64,000 bases of DNA from Streptomyces coffeae (lineage in GTDB: Bacteria; Actinomycetota; Actinomycetes; Streptomycetales; Streptomycetaceae), in NCBI RefSeq assembly GCF_016741875.1, contig NZ_JAERRF010000008.1:372001-436000 (forward strand), in the 5' to 3' direction. A program made the position numbers and the translations under genes. Shown here piece after piece: positions 49,829-58,455 of the stretch. How positions within the stretch are numbered: the stretch's first letter is position 1; the number at the start of each line of letters is the position of its first letter. The notes beneath the pieces were generated by a model. The model had not been told where the DNA came from and made no database searches. It saw only the letters and a program-made list of their open reading frames with translations.

Positions 49829-51196
49829 TCAGTGGCCCAGCACCCGTACCTCCGCCAGGGTAAGGGTGTCGGCGTCGGTCTTGACCACCGCGACGTACTT
49901 CCAGGGCCCAGAAGAGGGCAGCTTGCAGGTGTACGTGCTCGCGTAGGGCAGTGCTGTCGCACCGACGGAGCATGCAACGGTGTGCCCCTGGGACATGTCG
50001 TGGTTGTTTGACACCCAGACCTCGAAGTTCCGCCGCTCCGTCGAGATGTCGTGGCCGTCGTTCCGGAAGACGATCTCTACCCGCGACAGGGTGTACTGCT
50101 GCGGAAGGGAAGTCTCCCACCACTGATTCCCGCCCCCGGTGGTGCTGGCGAAAATCGTACTGGGATCGTCATCGACAGCCTTGGACGCCGGGTAGGCACT
50201 TGCATACGTTGAACTGGCTTCCGCGGTCTGGCCGTAAGCGACGTTCCGGTCCTTTATCAGGGTCCCGATCCCCTTGAGCCGGTCCACGTAGGTCTGTGGG
50301 ATTTTGCCCGTCTTGTTCGGACCGACGTTCAGCAGGTACAGAGCGTTACCGGCCTTGAGCCTTTGGAGCTTGGTGAGGATGTCTCCGGCGCTGCGGGGAG
50401 CGCCGGTGCTTGTGGTGTGGAACCAGGTGCTCTTCGAGTCGAGGGTGTCACTGCCGTCGGTGGGGTTGGTGTTGGTCGTCGGCGGCAGACCATCGATGCC
50501 GTTGGGGACTTCGTAGACGATGACGTCCGAGGTGTCGAGTGACTTCTTGTGGTCGTTGTTGGCGACAACGGTGTTGGGTGACAGCTCGCGGATATAGTCC
50601 CGGACGGGCTTGTAGGGGATGGTGCTGTAGGGCACCTTCCAGCCCCAGCCGTCGAACCAGAGGTAGTCGATCTGGCCGTAGTTCGTGAGCAGTTCCTTCA
50701 GCTGGTTCTTGACCAGTTGCTCCGAGTCGCCGTTCTTCCGGTCCCAGATGGAGAAGTACAGGCCCACCTTGAGGCCGTTGGCGCGCATCGCCTTGACGTA
50801 CTCACGCACGATGTCGCCTTTGCCGTCCTTGTACGGGCTGGCGGCGATGTCGTGGCTGGAGTAGGCCGTGGGCCACAGCGCGAATCCATCGTGATGCTTG
50901 GCGGTGAGGACGCCGAACGTCATCCCGGCGGACTTGATGGCCTTGGCCCACTGGTCGGCGTCCAGGTTGGTCGGGTTGAATGTGCTGGGCGAGTCGTCGG
51001 GACTGGCCCACTGTACGTTCGAGTAGGTCGACATGTTGTAGTGAAGGAACATCCCGAACGGGTTGTTCGTCACCCACTTCTGCGCGGGCGACGGGTCAGC
51101 GGCTTGTGCCGTGGCGCCGCCGCCTGAGATGCCGGCCAACAGCAGGCTTAGCGTCGCTAGGCCGGCGAGCACGTAGGTTCTCAACAATCGGATCAC
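49829..51196 (-). CDS. Secreted GH29 alpha-L-fucosidase with C-terminal F5/8C (CBM32-like) domain
   Basis: A 455-residue exported glycosidase that releases L-fucose from glycans. Residues 1-33 are a signal peptide. The GH29 catalytic barrel spans about 35-310 with PFGMFLHYNMSTYSNVQW, LTAKHHDGFALW and the nucleophile Asp in DYLWFDGWGW. Residues 315-455 form a galactose-binding-like discoidin domain (ASSTYASAYPASKAVDDDPS, QQYTLSRVEIVFRNDG). I chose the GTG at 51196 (GAGGAGG six bases upstream), which puts the signal peptide at the N-terminus. An AT-rich palindrome lies 25 bp before the start. Codon use has somewhat more A/T than its neighbours, suggesting transfer. Confidence 0.9.
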   Translation of the reverse strand: MIRLLRTYVLAGLATLSLLLAGISGGGATAQAADPSPAQKWVTNNPFGMFLHYNMSTYSNVQWASPDDSPSTFNPTNLDADQWAKAIKSAGMTFGVLTAKHHDGFALWPTAYSSHDIAASPYKDGKGDIVREYVKAMRANGLKVGLYFSIWDRKNGDSEQLVKNQLKELLTNYGQIDYLWFDGWGWKVPYSTIPYKPVRDYIRELSPNTVVANNDHKKSLDTSDVIVYEVPNGIDGLPPTTNTNPTDGSDTLDSKSTWFHTTSTGAPRSAGDILTKLQRLKAGNALYLLNVGPNKTGKIPQTYVDRLKGIGTLIKDRNVAYGQTAEASSTYASAYPASKAVDDDPSTIFASTTGGGNQWWETSLPQQYTLSRVEIVFRNDGHDISTERRNFEVWVSNNHDMSQGHTVACSVGATALPYASTYTCKLPSSGPWKYVAVVKTDADTLTLAEVRVLGH

Positions 51197-51220
51197 TTCA
51201 AACCTCCTCGGGCGAAGATG

Positions 51221-51234
51221 TTTCCTATATGAAA
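51221..51234. promoter_or_regulatory. Candidate GntR operator 1 (TTTCCTATATGAAA)
   Basis: Palindromic at 12 of 14 positions, 25 bp before the fucosidase start. Shares the CTATATGA core with three other sites. Confidence 0.6.
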
Positions 51235-51452
51235 CAGAGCCCCGCAAGCGAGTCAAGGGTCGTGACACGTCCACATCGAATCGATCTCATGGTCGGCTGC
51301 GGGGGCGGATGTCGCCCACACGACATGCACGCCGAACCCGTTGTCACTCTGAAACAGACGCTTGTCCGCCGAGCGCAACAGGCCGCATCGCATCGCCCGC
51401 GCCTGCCCGTGAGCCGGAGATGTCGGCGCGGACCCAGTCAGCCCCTCTCAAG

Positions 51453-51464
51453 ATCATATATGAT
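51453..51464. promoter_or_regulatory. Candidate GntR operator 2 (ATCATATATGAT)
   Basis: A perfect 12-base palindrome with the same ATATGA core, in the middle of the divergent region. Confidence 0.55.
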
Positions 51465-51681
51465 TTGCGGGCCGTGGCGTCACGACTGCGACCGCCCCGG
51501 TCGTTGGCCACACTCAGCACGCCGACGGACGGCCGACCCGGGGTGATGCGGCCGTCGAGTAACCGATCACCTCGTGGGTAGCCAGCTCGATGGTGATGGC
51601 GATGGCGAGGTGAAGCCGGTCGGGTCGAGCGCCTCGATGGGGCCCGCCAGGCACGTTCTCAAGAATGCATCGTTCCTCAGC

Positions 51682-51694
51682 TTCCTATATGAAA
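51682..51694. promoter_or_regulatory. Candidate GntR operator 3 (TTCCTATATGAAA)
   Basis: Identical over 13 bases to operator 1. It lies almost 300 bp before the sugar-binding gene, where no gene now starts, so it may be the orphan operator of a lost gene. Confidence 0.55.
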
Positions 51695-51956
51695 TGCGGG
51701 ATCGGTGGCGGTCGGCCAAGAGAGGGGCACCCACTTCATCGGACCGCCACCCTCCGAAGGGTGAGCCTGCGTGGCGTGATCGGATGCCTGGCGTTCAGGG
51801 GCGCCGGAGGGCTACAGGAGAGGGTCTAGCTGGCTGTTCGGCCTGGATGAAGGTCCTGACGGCCGGGTTGGTGCATGGTCGCAGCAGGTGTCGGCGGGCC
51901 CTGATGGTCAGGGGTCTTGACGGGGCGTCTTGTGAAGCGCACTATCGCGGCACCAA

Positions 51957-51970
51957 TTTCCTATTTGATT
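51957..51970. promoter_or_regulatory. Candidate GntR operator 4 (TTTCCTATTTGATT)
   Basis: A degenerate version of the same site 16 bp before the ATG of the sugar-binding lipoprotein. Confidence 0.5.
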
Positions 51971-51985
51971 TCTGAGGTGAGGGGG

Positions 51986-53064
51986 ATGCGTCTTCGGACT
52001 AGACCCCTCCTGCCGGGAGTGGTCGCCGTCGCGATGCTGGCCACGGGTTCGGCAGCTTGCACGGTCAAGAACGCGGATGAGCCGACGGCGGGCAGGCCCC
52101 CGCGTCCGCGCGGGCGGGCCACGGCACGGCCGTGCTCGCGGACGGGTCGACCACCAGGGTCGCGCTCGTGCCCGGTGGCGCTCATCCCTACTTTCAGCCC
52201 TGGAAGACCGCCGCTGCCGACGCGAAGAATACGTACCGGCTCGGGGACGTGACGTTCGACGAAACGGCGGAGTGGGACCAGCAGAAGCAGAACAACCTGC
52301 TGTCCACGCTCGCCGCGCGCGGCTACAACGCGTTTGGCATCTTCGGCGTCTCGCCGACCGACATCAACACGACGTTCGCGGGCTTCGCCGTGGCCTCACT
52401 CGGCTCCTGCCCGGCGGGCACGAAGGACGACGCCGACTTCTGCCTCTCCACGGACGTCGAACTCGCCGCGTACAAGGCGGCCAAGGCCGCCATCGCCGCG
52501 AGGGGCGGCAAGGGCAAGATCGTCCACCTGACGAGCAACAATGTGGACGCCAACACCCGGCTGCGGATCAAGGGCGTCGGCTGGGCAGTGAAGGAGTCGG
52601 CCGGCAAGGTGAAGCTGCTGCAGACCGTCACCGACATCGACAAGGACCTGCAGACCGCGCAGAAGGCGGTGTCCGACCTGATGGCGGCCAAGGGCAAGCA
52701 GATAAAGGGCATTGTCTCCACCGCCTACAACCCGGCCGTCGCCGCCGCCGACGCGGTCAGGAGCTCCGGTTCGCACGCGAAGGTCGTCGCCATCGACGAC
52801 GACGCCAAGATCCTCAGCTCGATCAAGCGGGGCACGGTCACCGCCACCGTCGTGCAGAACCCGGTGGGACAGGCCGAGGTCGGGGCGTGGGCACTCGCGC
52901 TGCTGCAGACAAAGCAGTGCACCATGCGCACGCCCGGGCAGTCCGTCGACTCCGGCTCGTTCGTCGTCACCAAGGAGAACGTCGCGACCTATGACAGTGC
53001 GAGGCAGGCGAAGACCGATCGGCTGAAGAAGCAGTTCGCTGACGAAGTCCTGGCGTGCCGCTGA
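51986..53064 (+). pseudogene. Sugar ABC transporter substrate-binding lipoprotein, frameshifted
   Basis: The ATG at 51986 (GAGGGGG upstream) begins a lipoprotein signal (RPLLPGVVAVAMLATGSAAC). Around 52090 the reading frame must shift by one base to continue as DGSTTRVALVPGGAHPYFQP, a type-4 periplasmic binding (LacI-like) fold of about 310 residues ending at 53064. Without the shift the first frame gives an Arg/Pro-rich nonsense tail. Either a genuine frameshift or a sequencing error in a C-rich run. The mature part looks intact (QNPVGQAEVGAWALALLQTK). It would bind a sugar released by the fucosidase; no permease or ATPase genes remain. Confidence 0.7.
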
Positions 53065-53103
53065 CCCCTGCTGTCCTCGCACTACAGAAACCGGACATCA
53101 CGC

Positions 53104-53559
53104 ATGAGCATCATCACGACCGACCGCCACGGCTAAGCTGGCCGACATCGCCGTGGAGACGGACCGCACCGACGCGGTGCAGCCCTTCGTCAAGCAGGAG
53201 ACGGCTCTCGCCGACGTCAGTACGGCGGACGGCAGCGCGGGGACCGGCTACGCCTACACCATCGGCACCGGCGGAACCTCTGTACTGGCCATGCTGCGGG
53301 ACCACCTGCTGCCCGCCCTCATCGGGCAGGACGCGCGCATCGTCGAGGCGGTGTGGCAGAGGCTGTTTGCCCTGAGCCGTGCGACCACCACCGGAGCCAT
53401 CGCCTCGCTCGCGCTCGCCGCCGTCGACACCGCGCTGTGGGACGTGCGCCGCAAGCGCGCGGGCGAGCCGCTGTGGCGGCTGGCCGGCGGTCACCGCCAG
53501 GACCTGGCCGGGCTGCCCCGCGACATCGACGGCCCCTTCCTGGCGAGCGGGCGAGCCTG
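53104..53559 (+). pseudogene. Remnant of an enolase-superfamily sugar-acid dehydratase
   Basis: MSIITTDRHG followed by an immediate stop, then in another frame about 130 residues matching the N-terminal capping domain of mandelate racemase/muconate lactonizing-type dehydratases (VLAMLRDHLLPALIGQDARI, SLALAAVDTALWDVR, AGEPLWRLAGG). The catalytic barrel is absent. In L-fucose, galactonate or similar pathways such an enzyme dehydrates the sugar acid. Clearly truncated. Confidence 0.7.
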
Positions 53560-53900
53560 GACTGCGATGGCTGACCCGGCCGGATGTGCTGCGTGGGTTG
53601 CGTTCGGCGGCAGCCGCAGGTCTCGTCTACGACGTGGTGGTGCCGCCCACCAGCTGCCCGCCGCGATCCAGGCAGCCGACGCCTTGCCGGAACTGACCTT
53701 CGTCCTGGACCACTTGGGCAGGCCGCCCATCGCATCGAACGTGGTCCAGCCCTGGTCCGGCGAACTGCGGCGCTTCGCCGCCCTGCGTCGCGTACACCCA
53801 GGCTCGCACCGCCGCACTCAGCGAAACCGAGCAGTCGGCCGTGTGGTCAGGCACCGCGGCCCGGGTCCACCGAGTGACGGTGGACCAGCCAGCGCCGTGA
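53560..53900 (+). pseudogene. Remnant of an amidohydrolase (sugar lactonase-like)
   Basis: Fragments in two frames: LTRPDVLRGLRSAAAAGLVY, then after a one-base shift near 53650 QLPAAIQAADALPELTFVLD and HLGRPPIASNVVQPWSGELR. After an internal deletion comes the C-terminal ALSETEQSAVWSGTAARVHR ending at the TGA at 53898-53900. The order matches amidohydrolase-2 proteins such as L-fuconolactonase. Broken by frameshifts and deletion. Confidence 0.7.
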
Positions 53901-53962
53901 CCGCTGATTGTCCACCGGCCAGAACCGCCGGCCCGGCCGAGCTGACGCGGCAAGCCGCGGGC

Positions 53963-54679
53963 TCAGGACTCCTCGCCCCGGCTGAGCTGGCGCTGGAGGC
54001 TGCGGGAGAGGTGCTCCGCCATCGCTTCCGCCGCGCGGTCGGGAGAGCGGCGCAAAATCGCGTGCACCACGCGCTGGTGCTCCGCGAGGGTCGGGTCATC
54101 GGCGCCGAGGACGCTGCTGAGCCTGAAGATGTGCAGATGGGAGTGGAGCCGCTCCACCGCATCCGCGAGCAGCGGCCGGTGGGATGCCTGTGCGATCACG
54201 TCGTGGAAGCGCTGATCGAGGGCGGCGAAGTCGCGGTAGGCCGCATAGCGCCCGGCAGTCCCCGGGTGGGACTGCATCTCTTCCGCGATCCGCTCGATGT
54301 CGTCGAGCTGAGCCTCACTGGCGTTGACCGCAGCGAGAGCGGCTGCCCTTGGTTCCAGCAGCTGCCGCATCTCGAAGAGTTCCTCAAGTCCCTGCCGGGT
54401 CAGCAGCTCGGTGGTGCGGTACCCCGAGCGAGTCCTCTTCACCACCAGGCCGTCGGACTCCAGCCTGGCCAGCGCCTCCCGGATGGGAGTTGGCGAGACC
54501 TTGAGGACACGGGCCAGGGCCTCGATGCTGACACGCGCGCCGGGGGTGATCTCATGGTCCATGACCATGGCCTTGATGTCCTCATAGACGCTGTCCGAGA
54601 GAGCCTGACGGGCAGGAGGCAGGTCCTGCCCCTTCAGTTCCCGCGGTGCCCCGGACGCGGACGTGTCGTGCGGCGGCAT
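53963..54679 (-). CDS. GntR-family (FCD/FadR subgroup) regulator
   Basis: A 238-residue regulator. The winged helix at about residues 25-95 has ITPGARVSIEALARVLKVSP and TPIREALARLESDGLV. A C-terminal all-helical FCD ligand domain runs from about 100 to 225 (ELFEMRQLLEPRAAALAAVN, DQRFHDVIAQASHRPLL). The ATG at 54679 has AGGAG 5 bases upstream. FCD regulators respond to sugar acids or similar carboxylates, which fits the neighbouring dehydratase and lactonase remnants; it is the likely binder of the four palindromes at 51.2-52.0 kb. It appears intact although its catabolic genes are broken. Confidence 0.85.
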   Translation of the reverse strand: MPPHDTSASGAPRELKGQDLPPARQALSDSVYEDIKAMVMDHEITPGARVSIEALARVLKVSPTPIREALARLESDGLVVKRTRSGYRTTELLTRQGLEELFEMRQLLEPRAAALAAVNASEAQLDDIERIAEEMQSHPGTAGRYAAYRDFAALDQRFHDVIAQASHRPLLADAVERLHSHLHIFRLSSVLGADDPTLAEHQRVVHAILRRSPDRAAEAMAEHLSRSLQRQLSRGEES

Positions 54680-54919
54680 CCGGACTCCTGCTGCTGTTCG
54701 GGGCTTGTCGGGGCAGCACCAGTTTACCGAGGTGGGGTACTGCGTCATCGCGTTCGGACCCAGGGCTTCACGGGCCCGCCGGCGTTCGTCTCACGTCGAT
54801 CACGGAGACCCAGAAGCCCGGCGAGCAGACGCCGACCATCGCTCCCAGCCGCAAGGACGCACTCCAGGCGATCGTCACCATGTTGGGGTTGCTCGGGCTT
54901 GTCGCCAGCTACTGCCGGA
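54680..54919. other. Gap between sugar locus and NRPS cluster, no gene
   Basis: No supportable gene. The regulator promoter lies at the left end. A rightward frame encodes KDALQAIVTMLGLLGL, which may be the eroded end of an unknown protein. Confidence 0.35.
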
Positions 54920-55018
54920 TCAGGGAACAGAGGGGCCCCGCCGTTCCCCGTAGTGCGGCGTCGACAGCGGCAGCCCGACGTGGTCGGCCACCTCGCGGAT
55001 CGGTATCAGATCGGCCAT
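54920..55018 (-). pseudogene. Truncated MerR-type HTH fragment
   Basis: A 32-residue frame starting inside the last codons of the aminotransferase gene and reading ADLIPIREVADHVGLPLSTP followed by HYGERRG, the first helix-turn-helix of a MerR regulator (typically HYWERRG), then a stop. The rest of the gene is missing, suggesting a deletion at the cluster border. Confidence 0.5.
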
Positions 55019-56217
55019 GCGTCAGGGCCCCCGCGGTGCGCGGACCCGCCGCGGTGGCGCTCGACTGCCGTTCGCATCCGGCGCAGCAACTCCTCGAGTA
55101 CGGGTGGCGACGTGGCGAAGTTCAGCCGGGCGAAGCCTCTGCCCTCGGGCCCGAAGTCCGCGCCCCGGAACAGCATCAGCTTCCCCTGGTCCTGGAAGAA
55201 CACCGAGGGGTCGTCCCCGACGCCCAGGGCGCGGCAGTCCAGCCACGCCAGATACGTCGCCTCGGGCGGCACGAAGCCGATGCCCTCCGGCAGCGCCTCG
55301 GCCACCCGCAGACGGTTGCGCGCCAGCACCTCCCGCACCCCGGCCAGCCACTCGTCCCCCTCGCTCCACGCGGCCTTGAGCGCCTCCACACCCAGTGCCC
55401 CGACCTGCCCGAAGAGCAGGCCGCGATGGGCGTCGACGGAGTCCCGGAGGGTTTTGACCCCGATGTGCGCGACCGCGCAGCGCGCGCCGGCCAGGTTGAA
55501 TGCCTTGCTGCCGGAGGTGACGGTGACGGTCCGGGCGGCGACCTCCTCGGAGAGTGAGGCGAAGGGGATGTGCACGGAGCCGTCATAGGTCAGCTCGGCG
55601 TGCACCTCGTCCGAGATGACGAGCAGGTCCCGCTCGACGACCACCTCGGCCAGCGCCAGCAGCTCATCGCGCCGCAGCACGCGCCCGGTCGGATTGTGCG
55701 GGTTGACCAGGAGCAGCGCGCGGCAGCCGCCGTCGGCCGCGCCGCGCAGCTCCGCGACGAGCCGGCCGATGTCCGGGTCCCACTCGCCGCCCGCGCGGCG
55801 GATCGGCACTGTCCTCGGCGGTCGGTCCAGCTTCGTCAGCACGTCCAGGAACGGCGGGCACGCCGGGGTGTGCACGGCGACCGGATCGCCCGGCGCGGTA
55901 CCCAGGTGCAGGGCGATCTGCATGGCCTGGTTGACGTCGGTGAACAGACGGACGTGCGCCGGATCGGCCTCGAAGGCGAACCGCTGCCGCATCCGCCGGG
56001 CGAAGACCTCGCCCAGCGGTCCGCCCTCGGACTCGTCGTACCAGGCCGGGTAGCCGAGGTCGGTGTCGATGCGGTGCAACAGGGCGCGCCGGACGGCCGG
56101 TGAGATGGGGAAGTCCATGTCCGCCACCCAGGCCGGCAGGACCCCTTCGGGGGCCGATGACCATTTCTCGCCATCCCGGCGCGAGAGCGTGGCCAGATCG
56201 AAGGCGTCCAGGCGCAT
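55006..56217 (-). CDS. MalY/PatB-type PLP-dependent aminotransferase or C-S lyase
   Basis: A 403-residue fold-type I PLP enzyme of the MalY/PatB subgroup: WVADMDFPISPAVRRALLHR, the aromatic Tyr in LGYPAWYDE, NPHNPTGRVLRRDEL, ISDEVHAELTYDG and the PLP Lys in SGSKAFNLAGARCA. The ATG overlaps the radical SAM stop by one base, so the two enzymes are co-translated and likely act in sequence. Family members are cystathionine beta-lyase-like or aminotransferases. Next to a B12-radical SAM enzyme it could process a SAM-derived amino acid (see findings). Confidence 0.88.
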   Translation of the reverse strand: MRLDAFDLATLSRRDGEKWSSAPEGVLPAWVADMDFPISPAVRRALLHRIDTDLGYPAWYDESEGGPLGEVFARRMRQRFAFEADPAHVRLFTDVNQAMQIALHLGTAPGDPVAVHTPACPPFLDVLTKLDRPPRTVPIRRAGGEWDPDIGRLVAELRGAADGGCRALLLVNPHNPTGRVLRRDELLALAEVVVERDLLVISDEVHAELTYDGSVHIPFASLSEEVAARTVTVTSGSKAFNLAGARCAVAHIGVKTLRDSVDAHRGLLFGQVGALGVEALKAAWSEGDEWLAGVREVLARNRLRVAEALPEGIGFVPPEATYLAWLDCRALGVGDDPSVFFQDQGKLMLFRGADFGPEGRGFARLNFATSPPVLEELLRRMRTAVERHRGGSAHRGGPDAWPI

Positions 56218-58148
56218 CAGCCGCCCACCCTCTCGTGTGCGTTCCGTGGGTCTCGTGCGTCCTGCACCGGCGCGCTGTCGTTGCGGGTGGTGCCCCAGCG
56301 CCGTTCGGTCTCGTGGTGGATGTACCAGAGGTCGTCCTCGGTGAGCGAGGTCGACACCACTCCCGGGAATGCCTCCTCGAAGTAGATGTAGGGCTTGCGG
56401 TTGTCCACGTGCGGTGAGTGGTAGTCGAGCTTGGCGACCATGCCGTGCATCCGGGTGATGGGGGTGGCCGGGTGGTAGGTGAGCACATTGGGACTCGCGA
56501 GATCGATGAGCTTCTCGTCGATGAGGTGGCTGACTCCCGCGATGGTCTCGTCGATGCTGGAGCGCGTCTCTCCGTCGAGCCCGAACAGGACGGAGGTGCC
56601 CACCCGCATTCCGGCGGCCTTGACCAGGCTCGCGGCCTCCTTCACCTTCTGCGCCCAGTCGCGGTGTTCCTCGCGCCGCAGGTTCTTGTGGATCCTCTCC
56701 ATGACCTGGGCCGACATGCTCTCGATGCCGATGTAGACATACGTGCACCCCGCGTCGCGCATCAGGTCCAGGATCCGGCCCGACTCCTCAGGGCTGTGCA
56801 GCGCGGCCAGTACGTCCACGGTGAGCTGGGCGCCCCACTGCAACCGCCGCAGCCGCTCCACGGCGGCGTCGTCCTCGAGGAAACGCCGGTACCGCTCGTC
56901 GAGGCCGTCCGAGGGTTTCTCTCTGATCTCCCTCAACTCCGCGCAGAACTCGGCGATGTCAGGGAATCGTCCGCTCCAGAAGATGGAGTCGTCGAAGAAC
57001 AGAGCCTCGGCGCCGTAGCCGACGTACTCGCACACCCGCTCCACACCGACGGAGGTCTGCCGGAATCGCTTCAGCCCGCCCGCGATCTTGGCGGTTTCGG
57101 AACAGAAGTTGCACTGGTACGGACAGGCGTTGGACACCATGACATGAGCGGTCCGCTGGATCTCCCCGGTGCGGGCGAGGAAGATCGGGAAGCGCGAACG
57201 GATCGCGAACGCCTCGTAGGGGGAGGGGAGGGGGGCCAGGTCGAGCTTGGCCCCTTCCAGCGGATAGGCGTCCAGCCGGTCCCGGTCGGCCAGTAGGGCC
57301 AGCGACCGCCCCGGGGGCGGCCCTTCGGCCCGGAGCAGTTCCTCCATGACCGGGCCCACCTGGGCCGGGTCGGCCCAGCGGGTCCCGACGTCCATGGAGA
57401 GGGCGACGGAGCGCATCAGCAGGTCCAGCGAGTGGTACGCCTCGCCGGAGACGACCGCGTCCACCACACGCGGCACCCGGCCCTCTTCCATCACGGTGAA
57501 GGTGCTGCTCGGCGCGAGCAGCACCCGCTCCTGGGCGGGGTCGCGATGAGGCACCAGATGGACGGTTTCGTCGACATGACGGCCGCCCAGGATCACATAG
57601 GTGCCCGGCACCTCGATCTTCGCCAGACCGGCCATGTCCAGCGCATAGCGGTGTCCCGGTGACACGCTGCTGATGAGCACCACCCGCGGCCGCACTTCGC
57701 GCAGCAGCCGGATCCACCGGATCCGCGCGTCCTGGTCCCAGACGCGCGGATCGAAAACCGTCTGATCGGTATTGGGCTGCTCCCCGTACTCCCGGTACCC
57801 GGTGAAGCCGACGGATAAGCGGTAATCGATGGTCGGGAACCGTGTCCAATCCGGGGCCACATCATTGTAGTGCTCGGCCAGTTCAAGCGGACCGGCATCG
57901 TGCACGGCATTGTGGACGGTCACGCTGAGTGCGGAATACAGACACATGGGATCACCGGGGTAGGTGATTTCACCTTCGTGCTGTGTCATTACCGGTGCAA
58001 GGGCGGAGATGACGGGGAAGTAGCGGCTGTTCGCCCGCCCTTGGGCGAGGAGTCTCGACAGGGTCTCCCGGCGGGTGGCCAGCATTTCCTTGAACTCCAT
58101 GGAAATGGCCGACCCAGGGATGCGCTGAATGTGAATGTTACCAGGCAA
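56217..58148 (-). CDS. Cobalamin-binding radical SAM enzyme
   Basis: A 643-residue class-B-like radical SAM protein. The N-terminal B12-binding Rossmann region spans about residues 120-260 (VLISSVSPGHRYALDMAGLA, VILGGRHVDET, VVSGEAYHSL). The radical SAM core carries the [4Fe-4S] motif CPYQCNFC, then FFDDSIFW and YIGIESMSAQVM. I favour the TTG at 58148, preceded by GGGGGAAGGG at 6 bases; an ATG at 58196 would add 16 residues and one at 58100 would remove 16. B12-radical SAM enzymes methylate unactivated carbons or cyclise SAM. It is the first gene of a two-gene operon and divergent from an aminotransferase. Confidence 0.88.
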   Translation of the reverse strand: MPGNIHIQRIPGSAISMEFKEMLATRRETLSRLLAQGRANSRYFPVISALAPVMTQHEGEITYPGDPMCLYSALSVTVHNAVHDAGPLELAEHYNDVAPDWTRFPTIDYRLSVGFTGYREYGEQPNTDQTVFDPRVWDQDARIRWIRLLREVRPRVVLISSVSPGHRYALDMAGLAKIEVPGTYVILGGRHVDETVHLVPHRDPAQERVLLAPSSTFTVMEEGRVPRVVDAVVSGEAYHSLDLLMRSVALSMDVGTRWADPAQVGPVMEELLRAEGPPPGRSLALLADRDRLDAYPLEGAKLDLAPLPSPYEAFAIRSRFPIFLARTGEIQRTAHVMVSNACPYQCNFCSETAKIAGGLKRFRQTSVGVERVCEYVGYGAEALFFDDSIFWSGRFPDIAEFCAELREIREKPSDGLDERYRRFLEDDAAVERLRRLQWGAQLTVDVLAALHSPEESGRILDLMRDAGCTYVYIGIESMSAQVMERIHKNLRREEHRDWAQKVKEAASLVKAAGMRVGTSVLFGLDGETRSSIDETIAGVSHLIDEKLIDLASPNVLTYHPATPITRMHGMVAKLDYHSPHVDNRKPYIYFEEAFPGVVSTSLTEDDLWYIHHETERRWGTTRNDSAPVQDARDPRNAHERVGG

Positions 58149-58455
58149 AATGGACCCTTCCCCCTCAGGCGCCGATGCGGGCGCGCTCACGAGCATGTAC
58201 CAGACTGCCGATCGATCTCAAGCGAATACAAGACGCGACACGCGGACCGCGTCGGGGGTGACACTTCCCACGCAACCCGCCGCGCAGAGTGGGTGGTTGA
58301 CGGGCGGTCGGACAGCGTGGTTCAATCGCCGAAGTTCTGTTCATTATGCACCGATGGATTCATGTGGAATCGACCGTTCCGAATCGATCGGCCCTTGGTC
58401 GGGGCGGGTGCGCAAAGGGGGAGCTGTTCATCTCATCTCGGAGGGGGAGGAGACG
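58149..58455. promoter_or_regulatory. Divergent promoter region of the radical SAM operon and aminotransferase
   Basis: About 300 bp with no gene; AT-rich near 58330-58370. GAATCGACCG (58367-58376) and GAATCGATCG (58381-58390) are near-identical direct repeats 14 bp apart, a candidate activator or repressor site for the cluster. Confidence 0.5.

Larger units (their letters stand above)
51197..51985. other. 789-bp non-coding region with regulatory palindromes
   Basis: No gene is supportable on either strand; a 133-residue rightward frame (51574-51975) has no binding site or recognisable sequence. The region separates the leftward fucosidase from the rightward sugar-binding gene and holds four similar AT-rich palindromes, listed separately. 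Its length suggests a deleted gene between the two inner sites. Confidence 0.5.

Noticed and set aside
53153..55588. An 811-residue rightward open frame
   Set aside because: It runs from dehydratase and amidohydrolase fragments straight through antisense of the GntR regulator and the aminotransferase; only the first part reflects a real, broken gene.
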